A stretch of DNA of 64,000 nt from Grifola frondosa (Eukaryota > Basidiomycota > Agaricomycetes > Polyporales > Grifolaceae), in the NCBI GenBank assembly GCA_001683735.1, contig LUGG01000053.1, positions 1-64,000 on the forward strand, given 5' to 3'. A model generated the notes under the pieces. It was not told the origin of the DNA. It searched no databases and worked only from the letters and a program-made list of their open reading frames with translations. Each line of letters starts with the position of its first letter. Position 1 is the first letter of the stretch. Position numbers and translations under genes: made by a program. This document shows positions 22,550 through 35,252 of the stretch, in pieces.

Positions 22550-24171
22550 ATGCCATCTCACCGTGCACTGTCTAGCCCGGACATCCTTAACGAGATTTTC
22601 GAGCAGTGTAAATATTCAACACATCCATCACGCGAATTTGCTCAGGATCTATCCCGTTGCACACATGTCTGCAAGGCTTTCCACGAGCCTGCCATTAGGG
22701 CTTTATGGAGGACTCTTCCTAATCTCCTCCCATTATTCAAATTGCTCTCCTCATTTCAATTGATCCCCGAAGGCGATGAAACGGATATCCCCGCGGATGA
22801 GAGGTCCTGCGACTTTGTACGTTCCGGGCAATTCCAATCAGACAGTGGCTGACAGTTCTTTAGATATTGTCTGGAGAGATATCTCAAGAAGAGTGGAAGC
22901 GATTTTGTGAATATGCGAAACTTGTACGCGAGGTGGCGCATGATAGTTTCTGCGAGAATATGGTCGAATCCTGGGTATGGGTCTACCTCATGCGGCAGAG
23001 TCGGGGTGAACCTTTACTCCCCTGTCTGCGATCATTAGGATGGGTCCAATCGCATCCTTTCAGCACCATTCTTTTGGCCGTTATATCTCCCTCCCTTCGA
23101 AAACTCGATCTCGAATTCGGGTATGATCATGCTGACTATGGGACCATCCGCAAGCAAGAGTGCTCCATCGACATGCTGCTTCGCAATGTCTTTTCTCAGG
23201 CTCCTAATATCTGGAATCTTACCATCAGCTCTCTGGCACATCCTTCGACCTTGATAGCGATCACTAGACTCACACAGCTGCGCAAGCTAGACATTTCCAA
23301 GTCAGCTGCAGTGTTGGATACCGGCTTGCTTTTCCACCTATCTACATTGGAAAACCTCGTCGATTTAGGGATCAAGGTTGATTTCGATGACGCCCCCAAT
23401 TTCGTCGGCTTTTACGCACTAAAGATTCTGCGCGCAGAGGTGCATTCCGATGTCACACAAGTCCTCAATACCATCTTCTCTCCGCAACTTGAGACTCTCG
23501 GTATCAGCCAAATCCCTTCCACTACCCTCCTTATGGCCTCAAGATTAATGAATGAAGTTCGCTCTCGCTTCGGGTCTCTCCACACCCTGCATTATACCAT
23601 CCTGTCCGACAAGGCAAGATCATCCTCCGCACACGTAACAGCAGTCTTACCCCTGGGAGATGTTGTCGAACCGCTTCTGCACCTGGGCACTCTCGAGGAC
23701 GTCTCACTTGACTTTGGTGGTCGTGAGGTTGCGGTATCCGACAAGTATCTTGACGACGTCGCAAATGCATGGCCTCGGCTGACGAGCTTCTCTCTCAAGC
23801 ATAAATGTGGAACCACCATCCCCTCTGGAAACGTGCTTCTAAGTTTCGCACGCCGCTGCCCCGCGCTGAAAACTCTTCTCTTGCCCTCCCTCGATATCAG
23901 CGATGGGGCTTTCAGCTACAATTGGCCATTGATGTCGCATGAACTGTATGTATTAGGACTCACGATGAGCGCGGGTGGAGCGATCCAGCATACCGAGTCA
24001 TTGGGGCTAGCTATCGATCTCATCTTCCCAAATCTTAGCGTCCCTGATTCTATGGGCAAACGTGTTAGTGGCGACGGAGACAGATGGGTCAAGACGATGC
24101 AGGTAGTGAGCATATGCCAACTTGCCAGGCTTCAGCGGCGTTCCCGCGACTGCCAGGTCTCAAATCCGTGA
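22550..24171 (+). CDS. F-box / leucine-rich protein
   Basis: Two exons, 22550-22816 and 22864-24171, joined by a 47-nt intron (GTACGT..TTTAG), giving about 525 residues with no frameshift. Residues 6-50 (LSSPDILNEIFEQC...DLSRCTHVCKAFHEPAIRALW) are an F-box-like motif. The rest contains irregular leucine-rich segments (LRKLDLEFG, LTQLRKLDISKS, LETLGISQI, LKTLLLPSLDIS) as expected for a substrate-binding tail. A possible extra intron near the end (GTAGTGAG at about 24103 to CTGCCAG near 24157) would change the last residues. Likely an SCF ubiquitin-ligase adaptor. It lies in tandem with the broken F-box gene, though the two are not close in sequence. Confidence 0.8.
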
Positions 24172-24468
24172 ACCATATTGTATGTTTGTCTGCAGCTATC
24201 TGCGGTCGAAGAGTAACTAAAGTGACGAACGATCGGAAATAGTTGCAGAATCGGCAATGTGCAAGGTTATCGTCACAAGAGTAGATTGTGGCAGTCCTTT
24301 GCGGCAGGCCATTCGCGGACGCAGCCGATCATTTCTCCTAATGCTTTCTCGCAGTAGCACATCACATCTAATAGGTAGTATTACAATATAGCTAAGTCCG
24401 AATGTACCAAGGTGCCGATAAGGAGTGTTACGGTAAGTTGCACCCAGTCAATTCTCCCCAATCCAAGT
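24172..24468. other. Intergenic region between convergent genes
   Basis: Spacer between the 3' ends of the F-box gene (plus) and the phospholipase B gene (minus). Nothing recognisable. Confidence 0.5.
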
Positions 24469-26547
24469 TCAGCTCCAGCAATACCGCTCCATGCACTGCG
24501 CGCACACCCCAACTCGCTCCTTCTTGACCCTCCGCCGCGCGCGATCGACGACAGCACACGCCAAGCACGCAGGCCAATGAGGGTCCTTCCCCAGTCCTCT
24601 ATGGCCGCGGAAGCTTGCCTCAAGCGGAATACCCTGTGTTGCGATATCGAACGTTTGCTCGAGCATCGCAGCAACCTGTTCTGCGGGGAACGAGAATTGC
24701 GATGTCGAGACGTTCGTGACTGGCGTTTGTCCAAGAGGCGCACCACCGTTTGCCAGGTAGATGATGAGGGGGGTCGAAGGGTCAGCAGCATCGCATCCAA
24801 AGAAAGTGGGCCGCTTGGCAAGATTCTCTGAAGTGAATGTAGACTGGTTTGTGGGCACGGCCGGGAAGGAGTACGTCGAAGAGAGCAATGACACACGGTT
24901 TTGTGTCGCCTAACAGCCAAAATGTGAGTACAGTGCGCATAACATGGTATCAGAGAATGTGATGCTTACAATGAGTGAACTCCCATCGGCGAAGTTGTCA
25001 TCTGTGTCGCTTGTCTGCCATAAGCATTAATAGGTTGACTACACTTCTTGAATATCGGGGACTCACTGCATCAGTGGCGAATATGATATCTATGCCTCGC
25101 GCTTTCACGAGTAGAGGCTGGATTGGCAATACCTCACCATCTTCGCCACCATCAACAAGCGTCAAAAGCGTCTCGTTTGTATCCAGAAAGGTGCTTTTGG
25201 CGATACCAATGAACGGATTGGGTACAAGCGCAGCGTCAAGCTCTATGCCAGGTTCGGGCGCAAGTTTCTCAAGAAGATCGATGATTGGACCGGCGGGAGA
25301 AGACTGGAGCGTGGCGTCCTGAAAGAACAATTACTGACACTGTGTAGAAGTACCGAAGAAACGACGAACTGTGGTATTGTAGGAATTGAACAAATTGGAC
25401 GACGTGCCCTGGATGAAGGATAGCTGGTCAAAGTTTGTGGCGCAGATGCTGCTGTTCGGAGATCCTAAGAACTTCATGGGTGTAAAGGCAGATAACATAG
25501 GGTCGAATGACCCCATCTCGACTGTAAATTACAAGATAAGTATAGATGGATGAGAAATCGATGCGTTTCACTGACAAACGTTGAATTCATAAATTGGATT
25601 TGTCAGTGGAACAAGGGTGGTGGAGTGTCGAGACACAGAGTCAGAAACAATGATAGGAAACGGCTGCAGGTGCGTTTGGAACGACGAACTAGACAATATG
25701 ATTAACGTGATCTCTTGAAGGTTTGATTTGACCACAGGACTCACACATTTGCGATTGATGAGAACGTGACACCTGCTCCATGTGCAAGCTGGGAATCAAA
25801 GAAGTCTTCGGCATTTGTGCCTTTCACGAAATGTCGCGACAGCGTGCGGCCCCACACATCTGTAACCGTTACTGGAAAACCTGCAGCGTACTTCCCCAAC
25901 ACCTCTTCGGTTAAGTCGACCGCGAACGCTTGGGTCACATTCGCATCGTTGCTCGGTTGCAGCAGGTTAATCTCCGTAATCCATCCGCCAAATGCGTCCA
26001 CACTAGCATTCGGAGGTCCGAAAACGAGGTCCGAGATCGGTGGAAAGTCTGCCTGAGCCAACGAACTTACAAGCCAGGAGCCACCTGATAGACCTGCCAA
26101 GTACGATGCGGCTTGCAGGAGGCCTCCAGTCCCTGCAGCGACTGAAGAGGAGTTTCGTCCATCTAGAGTGTTCAAGACGCCGGCGCCGAATATGGCCGCC
26201 CTGTAACCCCCACCGCTGGTGGCGATACCGAGCTTCGGCAGCGCTAAACCATAATGGCCCAGCAGAATCTTATGAACATACTCAGGCAGGTGCGCTTGCG
26301 TGCTCAGCGTGACGGTGTCAAGGTAGGATTCCCAAGCAGCCGAGATGACTTTGTGCTGTCTCTCCATGATATACGTGGACTCGCCGTCACTGAGCGATTG
26401 ATTGTCGGTACCCGCATATCGCACAAGGTCAATTTCGGAAGGACATGGAGCTAAGGTAGGAGCATATGCAATTGCGGCTGCCGTTTGGGATAGTGCGGGT
26501 AGAGGACCTATTAAGAGGCATAGGAAAAGCAGCAGGAGTGCTTCCAT
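24469..26547 (-). CDS. Secreted phospholipase B / lysophospholipase
   Basis: Hydrolyses acyl chains from phospholipids and lysophospholipids outside the cell or at the cell surface. Six exons on the minus strand, 25745-26547, 25576-25688, 25521-25370, 25318-25067, 25014-24970 and 24909-24469, give 601 residues without frameshift. A hydrophobic signal peptide covers residues 1-20 (MEALLLLFLCLLIGPLPALS). The catalytic domain shows GIATSGGGYRAAIFGAG (oxyanion hole region), AGLSGGSW near residue 160 (nucleophile serine) and LVDGGEDGEVLPIQPLL near residue 410 (aspartate partner). Many N-x-S/T sites and several cysteines fit a secreted glycoprotein. The C-terminus ends in a cysteine-rich CAQCMERYCWS and lacks a clear GPI signal. 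Length fits fungal phospholipases B of about 600 residues. Confidence 0.93.
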
Positions 26548-27405
26548 AAAGCCTCAGAATGGGGGAGAGATGTGGTCATGATAGGATGGTATGCATTTTT
26601 ATTACCGGTCAATGGGCAACTCTTGTCGCAGCATGGTTGCAACTGATTGGCGCCCGACGTTGCTCGGAACTTGTACACTGGTTTATTGTAAAAAGTGATC
26701 CTGACGCCTCATCGGACGGTCGGTAGGCCAATGGGATGGTCGATAGGCCAATGGTGTTGCAGTACTAGAGTGGTTAGACCTGCTTGACCGCCGATAGCGT
26801 TCGGATCTAGAAAATGTGCGCTCGCTTTGCGTGTCAGGTGAAACAGTCAACTGGTACAAGATGCACTTACCGGCCCAGACTCGGAGAATAGCATCTAGTC
26901 AACGTTGATGATTTTGATGGGGGAAACAAACGCCGCTACTCGGCGGTAAGAGTTCATCACACGTGCGTACGAACTGACGACATACAGACTTCGAGGGGCC
27001 AGGGCAGACTCTGGAACATGTTCGTTCAGAACGGAATACGGATAGTTTAAAGCATGCGCGCGTATATTGCACTGTACATGATCGCCTCTCTAGGAGTCAC
27101 AGCGATAGATATCATTCCTAATGCAGCGAGATGATAATGGATGATGGATGAGTTATTTTTCAAGAACCGTATACATGAATCCATGCCACTGGTAACAATT
27201 TGAACGCAACAAAGAGAGACTTCTATTCGAGATAACATTCAATGGGTTTGCATGAGAAATTAAGCCAAGGGACGCCAGCGTACAGAACAAAACCACAAAG
27301 CACAACGATTACATTACTTGTTCATTTACTTTCTATTGCGAAGAGCAGACAACACACACACACACTATTAGCAAGATAGCACTAACACACAGTGTTAGTC
27401 AGAAA
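26548..27405. other. Intergenic region with phospholipase B promoter side
   Basis: About 0.86 kb upstream of the phospholipase gene and downstream of the importin gene. It holds a short CA microsatellite near 27350-27365 and a duplicated ggtcggtaggccaatggg-like motif near 26720-26750. No ORF. Confidence 0.4.
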
Positions 27406-30400
27406 TCAACTGTCGTTCCCACCCTCGTCCTCGCTGTCCCACTGGGACAGTTGCAACCCAAGATCCCGCACGCTAGAGACTGCCATCAGCAATGGATGGT
27501 TGGTGTCGAAGGTCGCGAGCATCTTCGCCATATCCTCCAGCGCGAAGTCCTCCATCTCCTCCATCAGCATCAAGTCCTCCTTGTCTGCAAGTTCCCCTGC
27601 AGGTCTGGCCGCACGCGCCTTCCGTTTATCTGCGAGGCTTTGTAACTGTCGCTTCGTCGCCTCGATCGCACCATCGTGCAGTTCCGGTGCGAGCGCAGAT
27701 GGACCCCCGATCACACGCACAGAGTCGAGGAAGCATTTATAGAGGGAGGCGAGGAATGACGAGTCGTTCTCAGCGCCGATGCAGTCGATCAGCTGCGAGA
27801 ACGTCGCGGAGACTATGTGGTTCGTCAGCGTCCCGCTGTTCTTCCCGCATGCGAGCAAGATCGGCACCAACCTGCCAACAACGTCGTCAGTATATCCATA
27901 TAAAATTGAGATTATCAGAGCTCACAGCGCACAAGCTTCCCGAACGCCTTCATGGAAGATAAACCGCAGGGACGGGGAGAACGAGCTCGAAGCTTTGTGT
28001 AAGGTACGGGGCGAACCGCGAGCCGAGGGTCGATGCATAGATGGCAAGTGTTTCGAAAGCCTGACATTTCTCCTCGATGGCCGAAGTCTTAATTCCGATG
28101 CTACGCCCGTCCATGGTGATCATCTGCCACCCCTCCTTCTCCTCCGATCTATCTTCCTCATCTACAATAAGCGGAGTGAAGATAAGTCCAGACGTGAACC
28201 TTGCGACGGTAAAACTGATATATACCGTATATTGAGACATCCGCCTTAGCGCTCGCTGCACGTAGCAATGGCGGCATTACGACCGGAAGGTATGGCTCGA
28301 ACTCGGGACCCATCGCCTGGCATACCTTCGCCCAAGTTGCGATCATGTAATAGCCGAGCATTGTGTCATTTGGATCCGCGGGCCCGTCTGGGATACACAT
28401 CAGAGACCAGTAATATTCAGTAAGGAACAGGGAGCTACCACGTACTTTGTATGCGCATCAGTAGTTCGATAAACGCGTTTGCATCGGCGCGGAAGATATC
28501 TCGCCCAACCGCGATTGCTATCGACCGGTTTGGATAGGGTTGGGCACAGCAAAGTGAGAAAACGTACCTATCAACCCGGCACATTCCATCGCCTTCACCC
28601 TCAATTTTCGGTATTCGGCGCCATGAGCATTTTGTAGAATATTCAGCAACAACGGCATGATGGAGGAGTAATGCTAGGCAGGGCAGGCATACAGTGGGTG
28701 AGTATCCTGTCACGACAAAGGGATACGATGATGAAAGAGCTGTTCACCTTGACGAACGTCGCCTCGCTTGCGTCTGCAACCATTGCAAGGGTGGTGATGG
28801 CCTGTTCCTGGACGTATCTTTTGGGTTGCTTGGTACCATCTGCGAGACCTGGATTCAGAAGCTTGAGGAGGCGTTCGACGATAGGATCAAGGTATGGTAT
28901 GAGTGTATCACGCTCGACGCCCTCACAGAAGTTGATCAGAGCGGCAGCAGCGTGTGCATGCACTCTAGTGACGTATGCCATTGTCAAAACGAAATCATCG
29001 CAGAACGGGTCAGAGATATTGACAACAAGACAATGAAGAATAGTGCGTACCGAGGCTCTGGTGCCTCGAGTGCGGGTATCAGGGCGGCGAACAGCTGTTG
29101 ATGATACTGTTCTTGGATGACTTCCTACACAACAGAGTCACTTTATAGTCGACCGTCGAGCCCTCCACATTGGCACTCACCTCCAAATCAGTACATAACT
29201 GCCCACTGTAGAAACCCATCAGCATCTACAACATGAATGACATGGATAGGCACGAAGACGTACATGCACTGACATGCTGCGTAACGCACGCGCGGATGTG
29301 GGTCGTTGAACATCGGCGTTACGAGACTGCCCGAAAAGCGCAACAACAGCACCCGTTAGTACTAACACTCACTGGAACCGATAGGCAGCACTCACTTGAC
29401 AACCTTCCCGAGCTCATGCTGCATCACCTTACTGGTACCTTCTGCAATCGCTGCAATTGCCATTAGGCCTGCGTGTCTGAGGCGCCAGTCATGACTGGCG
29501 AGCATCGCAGGGATGTACTGGAATGCGGCGGGCAACACGGCCTTCCCACCAAGCGCACACGCCAGCCGATCTAGGGACTGCTCGTATACGTGTGGGTAAG
29601 TGTCGTCGGTGGGGTCCTCCGCTGGCTACATACTAAACGTAAGCACTAACACGAATCAGACTCATAACGGCTTACATCCGCTTCGAGCCATATCTCGGTT
29701 TCATCCTCGGGAATTTCTCCCATACCTTCAAGACAGCCTCTTACAACAGCTGCAGTCCATCCGTCGACATAGCGCAGAGCACTTGGGCGCGCCTCACTCA
29801 GACTCACCATGAACTCCAGCGCGGCGCGACGGACTTCTTCTTCTTCGGCGTTAGCCTCTATAGCGGTGTCTGTACTTGGGGCAGCGGGCGGGAACGTGAA
29901 CATGCTCCCTCCACCTGCAGGGTTGGGGCGTGCGACAGTGGGAGTAGGTCCAGCATCTACCGTAGGGAGCAGCAGGGCAGGAAGGAAGGAAAGGAGGGCA
30001 GGAATGTGAGGAAGGAAGAGAACAGGATGTGAAGAGGCAAGCGGGGTGAGTGTGCCAAGAAATGCGGGGAGGCGCGCATGCGAAAGCGTAGGGAGGGTGT
30101 TGAGCATCGGATACATGAGTGACGCGGCCTGCGCTGTATCCGACGCGGCGAGATATGATACAGAAGCGCGGAGGGCAGCAAGACGCACCTGGAAAGTTGT
30201 GAAGAGGATGTCATGCGCGTAAGCTGAAGACTGACCTCGATGCTTTGTGGATCCTGCAGGCCCTTTTGCAGTGCTCCCAGGACAGACTCTGGCTGGAGAT
30301 CGATGACAAGGTTTGGGCTGCCAGAAAAGATGCGGTATGCAGACTCGCGAGTGAGTGGGTCTGAGTTGTCGGTCATGGTGAATGCTTGCACTTGGAGAGT

Positions 30401-30905
30401 GTGCCAGGGTCGTCCACGTGCCATAGAATGGGTAGCAAGATCACAAACAGTGTCCACGGTTTTGCGGCGAACAACAGAAGCTGGTTCATGCAGAAGGGAG
30501 TAGAGAAGGATACGCTCGAGAGATACGAGACTTTGGGATGAAAGTTGATCGTAGAGAGAAAGGCGTTGAGCGGAGGATCGGAAGAGAAGACGGCGGAGGA
30601 GAACCAGAGAAAAAGAGCGCATCTGTGGACGAGTGGGTAAGTGAGTAGGCTAAGCAGAGAGGCAACGTACGACTTCAGTGTCTGCTGAGGTTGCAAACTG
30701 AGCTAAGGCGAGGAGGTAAAGCTCTGGTGTCTGAGCGAGTCGATCGTTGACTGCTTTCTCTGCGCTGCGAGTAAGTGAGCGAGCGGAATGGATCTCGCAG
30801 CAGCAGAGCAGACCTTGCTCGAATATCATTGTCACCGAGGACAAGGTTGGAGAGGATCTGAGTGAGCTCAGCGGTCACCTCCGGAGGTACGAGGACATCA
30901 GCCAT
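27406..30905 (-). CDS. Importin-5 / Kap121-type karyopherin beta, one frameshift, short C-terminus
   Basis: Nuclear import receptor built of HEAT repeats. Fourteen exons on the minus strand: 30814-30905, 30671-30764, 30236-30622, 29676-30188, 29396-29625, 29264-29326, 29181-29205, 29124-29051, 28964-28748, 28673-28568, 28517-28446, 28387-28226, 28161-27926 and 27871-27406. Family landmarks in order: [133 protein letters not shown] and [13 protein letters not shown]. One extra C in a CCCC run at about 27974-27977 breaks the frame in exon 13. The predicted protein is about 910 residues and stops where human importin-5 (about 1,097) continues for further HEAT repeats, so the C-terminus is short or mis-assembled. 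An upstream in-frame ATG at 30920 is an alternative start. Confidence 0.88.
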
Positions 30906-32159
30906 GTCGAAGATCGCCACTCAAATTCTGCTATTAAAATACTCGACGGCGGGCGTTGCTCGGGCGGTGCTTGGGCCGTCGTTTCGAGACACGAACGAGG
31001 TTAGAAACGCGCCTGAAGCTACGGGGATGTGAGAGAATGTTGAGATCTCAGAGCTTGGAAGCGCACTCGAATGATCTGGAGTGAGTACACTGCTGAAACT
31101 TGATTCGATCACAGATGTACACTTGTCTTTACAGCCACTGCGCATCACAGCCACCACGGCCATCACCTTCCCACGTGAAAATCTTTCATTTCTTATATCA
31201 ACCACCACGGCCACCTCTACTTTGTTTTATCGTCTCCTAGGATAATCTGAGGCCTATGCTAATTTCACCATGAAGTAGGAACACTCGGAGCGTCTGGCGG
31301 CACACGTCCCATCCGAAGTAGTCGGAAATAATAAACCCATAGGATGTATCAGTCGCCCGTATTTGCGACGCGACACCTTTATCATAACGACGGCGGAACC
31401 TCATCATGCAACGTGCCTCGACCTGATTATGCAGTACTTTGAATCAGGCTCTAAGGCCGAGTTTTGACGTGCTCAGTAAGCATATAAGCTTTATCTCCGG
31501 CGCATTTGTTGATCATGTTTGAGCCAGATAGCCTATGTAATAATGACATCAGGCAAGCTGCGACGACATACGTGGGCGTGCGCTTGGATGCATCTGATGA
31601 TGTTGTAAATTATGGTCGTTTCTCCGGGTTACACGCAGATTGTGAACCCGCGATGCTCTGTATTTTCTGCATGATGTCCATTCTCGTTGTATAAAATCCG
31701 GGTTGCGCCAGATTGATGCCGTCATAAATATGGAGACCTTGGTTCGTTGTCTGAACATGTTAATTTTTGCTTCACCACCGCGCTCAGCATTTTTGTGTAT
31801 ATTCACACTTTCCCTTTCTAGTTTGGCCGCTTGGAAAATACTGTGATGACGATACATTGTGGAGAAGGAGGTACAGTGTAGCAAGGTTAATGCTATGCAT
31901 CTACTCAAAAGTGGGTATTGAGCAGGCGAACGGGAAATAAACGGTCATCGAATGGAAGACGGTTATCGCGCGAAGCCATCATATTAAGACATGGGGGGGT
32001 ATGAAATGACGAATGATTCTGTACGCGTGGTCAATAAGGTACTAAACAATGCATGGTCAATCGAACATATGTCAGTGTACATGTATCGATACAATTCATT
32101 CAACATCACCTAAGACTCCTAACCCGCACGACCAAAAAAATGACAAGTATGCTCACAAA
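30906..32159. other. Intergenic region
   Basis: About 1.25 kb between the importin start and the end of the next minus-strand gene. It must contain the importin promoter. The short ORFs seen there show no recognisable content. Confidence 0.45.
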
Positions 32160-33185
32160 CTATCGCCGTGCAACACGTTTGCGCTCGCGCCCATCCTCCT
32201 CGACCTCCATCGCATCGGCCTCAGCATGGTTTTGATCTTGCGAAACGGCTCGTGCGCTTCGCGTCCGCCGCCTACTTGAGCCGGCAACAGCATCAGATGC
32301 AAATGGCGCAGGGGCAGTGTCCAGAAGCATAGCATCTCGACGGCGCTTCGTGCCTATAGGCGAATCAGTGAGAGTGCGTCCGAGATCGAGCGGAGACAGT
32401 GCGAGCTCGGATGACGTGGGCGTCGCAAATGCAAAGGACGCAGGTGACAATTCCTTCACGATCGACGGCGCAAAGGGGCGAGTCTTTACTGGTCGCGTGA
32501 ATCCATGGGATGGCGCTGGTTGTACGGAGGCGGAACGAAGAGGGGCGGATGGCGGGGAGGAGGGTGAGGATGGGGGTGAGTAGAGTATATGCGGGTGGCG
32601 GCGAATGATGGCGGTGTATATGGTGTTAATGGCGCCGTCGCAGGCTATCAAAGAATCAGCAACGAGATCAGATGAGAAAATGAGAGGGCATACATGTTCT
32701 TTAAACGGCATGGGGTTAGGTGGGCTGGGTGCCTTCGCGACAGGCTCAGGCACAGTGGGCGTAATAACGTTCGTGCTAGAAGCAGGCTTGGTGCGTTCCT
32801 CATCTTCGTCCTCTTCCTCCTCCCTAGCTTTGATCGCTTCAAGACGCGCCTCCAGATAATCCATGATTCGTGCGATGGTCATACCGCGGCCGTCTGGGTC
32901 GGATGACTCACCAGCTGAGACCCCTTGCTGGATCATGAGAAGGAGGTCATTACACGCAGCAGAGTAGCCCGCATTGTAGGCACGTTTCGATGTACGGCGA
33001 GACGAGCAGTAAAGGGTAGCAAGGCTCCGCGCGGCCGCTGAAGAACGGAGTCAATGATGTAAGACACACAGGTAAAGGGTAACAAATAAACGTACCCTTG
33101 AAGTTGTTGGTAAGCTCTTTCTCAGCATTCGCGAGGTTCAGTGGTGGAAGGGAATTTGCGAGTGTTTGAGGTTGAGCGACTCCAT
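32160..33185 (-). CDS. Acidic/basic nuclear-looking protein, possibly HAPSTR1/DUF4588-like
   Basis: Two exons on the minus strand, 33096-33185 and 32160-33037, joined by a 58-nt intron. The start ATG (33183-33185) gives MESLNL, but the conserved reading (LANAEKELTNNFK) needs one more base near 33165, so there is a one-base deletion. The core helix AARSLATLYCSSRRTSKRAYNAGYSAACNDLLLMIQ, then RIMDYLEARLEAIKAREEEE (coiled coil), resembles the conserved helical part of HAPSTR1/DUF4588 proteins; this is from memory of the pattern and tentative. The C-terminal half is low-complexity and S/P-rich, with basic clusters KRRR, SRRRTRSAR and RERKRVARR that look like nuclear localisation signals. Confidence 0.6.
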
Positions 33186-33797
33186 GGTGGATGCTGGTAA
33201 AGATGCGACAAGCGCGCCCGGCCCTTACTTAGCTGTCACAGCTCTTCGAGCGACCACATTCGAAATTTCAAAATATTCCGCGGCTCATTGCGACATCTCC
33301 GGAACTTCCCATTCAGAGAATACAAGACGACGTATTTGCGAAGAAATGCGGCTCTCGCTCAGGAGCGTCACAAAGGATTCGTTTGTACTACTAACATAAA
33401 TTTCCGGAACAAGTCATGTGTTGAGAATCACAACAACATCCTGTACATTCAATACCCCGTCATTTGCATTCCTTCCCTGCCCTATCTGCTTGAACTTCCA
33501 ATGCATCATAACGGAAGGTACATGTAGAACCATCAGAGCACCGTCGACAGCTCCCACCAGGCCATCGGAATCTCTAACCATGCCTACCAAGTTCCATTCG
33601 AATAATGCCCCCATGAGTGCATAGCTATCGCCGTGATAAGTACAAGGGCGGCCTAAGTATTCTCATCTGAACACAAGTTATATAGTGTGGAATTTTGTGT
33701 CAAACGATTAATCCGGCACACGGTGAGAATATGTGATATTTATAGTATAGAAATAAATACATTTAAAGTAAATATATGTTAATACGCAATTGAACAA
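33186..33797. other. Gene-free transition into the AT-rich repeat region
   Basis: Upstream side of the previous gene. No ORF of note. Base composition shifts to AT-rich from about 33660 onward. Confidence 0.4.
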
Positions 33798-33842
33798 CGA
33801 AGATAAGATAAGATATAATGAGATAAGATAAGATAAGATAAA
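33798..33842. repeat. GATAA-type microsatellite
   Basis: Imperfect run of (A)GATAA units, seven or so copies, at the left border of the hairpin-repeat arrays. Confidence 0.85.
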
Positions 33843-33923
33843 AAATCTACCAAAGATAATCTTGGACATAGGTTGATATGGAATATATTCGCATCCAATT
33901 GGAGAGGTTTAGGTAAACGTCGA

Positions 33924-34242
33924 CTAAGTTTATACTCCTGGGACTGATCGATCAGTCCCGGCAGGCGCACAGACCGCAGTGGCGCATCTGTCTCCTTTTC
34001 TGGACACTTTCCCACAGACGCACCCTTTGTCAGCGCAGACGCACCCTCCAAAAGGCAATATTCCCACAGATGCAGTCATGGTCAGCAGGCGCACCATCTT
34101 GGTAGCAGATGCACCCCCTTTGCAGCAACGCACAGACGCATCACCATATATGGTCATAAGGGATGTGACCTTTTCTCAAAATATGCCTCTCAAAATATGT
34201 GACATGAAATCAGGCTGTCAAATTCTAAGTGTCCTAAGTTTA
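33924..34242 (+). repeat. Palindrome-bearing repeat, copy 1
   Basis: Begins CTAAGTTTATACTCCTG, then a perfect 20-bp palindrome GGGACTGATCGATCAGTCCC (33940-33959). Degenerate cagacgcac/cagatgcac units follow, then CATATATG and a GGTCA..TGACC inverted pair, and it ends near tcaaattctaagtgtcc. Five related copies follow to the right. No terminal duplication is visible. Confidence 0.85.
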
Positions 34243-34247
34243 TACTC

Positions 34248-34700
34248 CTAAGTTTATACTCCTGGGACTGATCGATCAGTCCCGGCAGGCGCAAGATGCA
34301 GTGGCGCATCTGTCTCCTTTTCTGGACACTTTCCCACAGATGCATCTTTGTCAGCGCAGATGCACCCTCCAAAAGGCAATATTCTGACAGATGCAGTTAT
34401 TGGTCAGCAGACGACCACATCTTTGTCAGCAGATGCACCTTCTTTGTCAGCAGATGCACAGACGCATCGCCATATATGGTCATAAGGGATGTGACCTTTT
34501 CTCAAAATATGCCTCTCAAAATATGTGAGATGAAATCAAGGTGTCAAATTCTAAGTGTCCATTTTGTTTTACTGGCATTGCCAGTAAAATGATGATCTTC
34601 AATAAAGAACAAAAAGCTTTCAAAATTGAAGTGAATATTGTTTGTGATTTATTGGCATTGCAATAAAAATGCACAAAACAAATAAAAATACTGTGACTGT
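34248..34700 (+). repeat. Palindrome-bearing repeat, copy 2
   Basis: Same order as copy 1, with an identical palindrome at 34264-34283. It continues into a second hairpin, TTTTACTGGCA / TGCCAGTAAAA around a single T (34567-34589), and a third weak one (TTATTG..CAATAA near 34650). The join to copy 1 duplicates the ctaagtttatactcct leader. Confidence 0.85.
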
Positions 34701-34708
34701 ATTTGAAC

Positions 34709-34868
34709 CTCCTAAGTTTATACTCCTGACAGTTATTATAATCATGGCAGGCGCACAACACAGTGCATGTCTGTCTTCTTTTTTGGACCCTTTCTCACAG
34801 ATGCACCCTCCAAAAGGCAATATTCCAACAGACGTAGTCATTGGTCAGCAGACGCCCATCTATAACTA
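34709..34868 (+). repeat. Palindrome-bearing repeat, copy 3, truncated and decayed
   Basis: Leader CTAAGTTTATACTCCTGAC is intact, but the palindrome is degraded (AGTTATTATAATCAT). The cagacg units end abruptly near 34865, where unrelated sequence begins. Confidence 0.75.
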
Positions 34869-35252
34869 GTTTGATCAGCATCAATTCGTTTTGCAAGGGT
34901 GAACTTTGCTGCCTCCAGTTTTGGGGCTGTTGATTAGGTTAGGTGGGTAGATTTCTCAAACAAAAGAAGAGGGTGCTGTTAGCGGAGTACAAGATGAAGG
35001 GCAGACAACGGGGTGATGGTTTACATCGCCCCAGCCCTTTCGCCTTATAGGCTCATCAGGTCTGCTTAGTAAGTCGTGGTATGACTCCAATGATTTAATA
35101 TCATTAATAGGGGGTCAATTCAATTACGTTAGACCTAGGGCAGCCTCGGGTGTGACCATTCCCGGTCCGCACGTCACAAATCAGGGCGACGTGCTTACAC
35201 GAGTGACGTGCCAGAGCGACCGCAACCGCATACATTTTTGACCGTCGTTTTG
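34869..35252. other. Unique sequence between repeat copies
   Basis: About 380 bp of less AT-rich DNA unlike its surroundings, with no ORF. It may be an insertion into a repeat copy or a junction of rearranged pieces. Confidence 0.4.
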
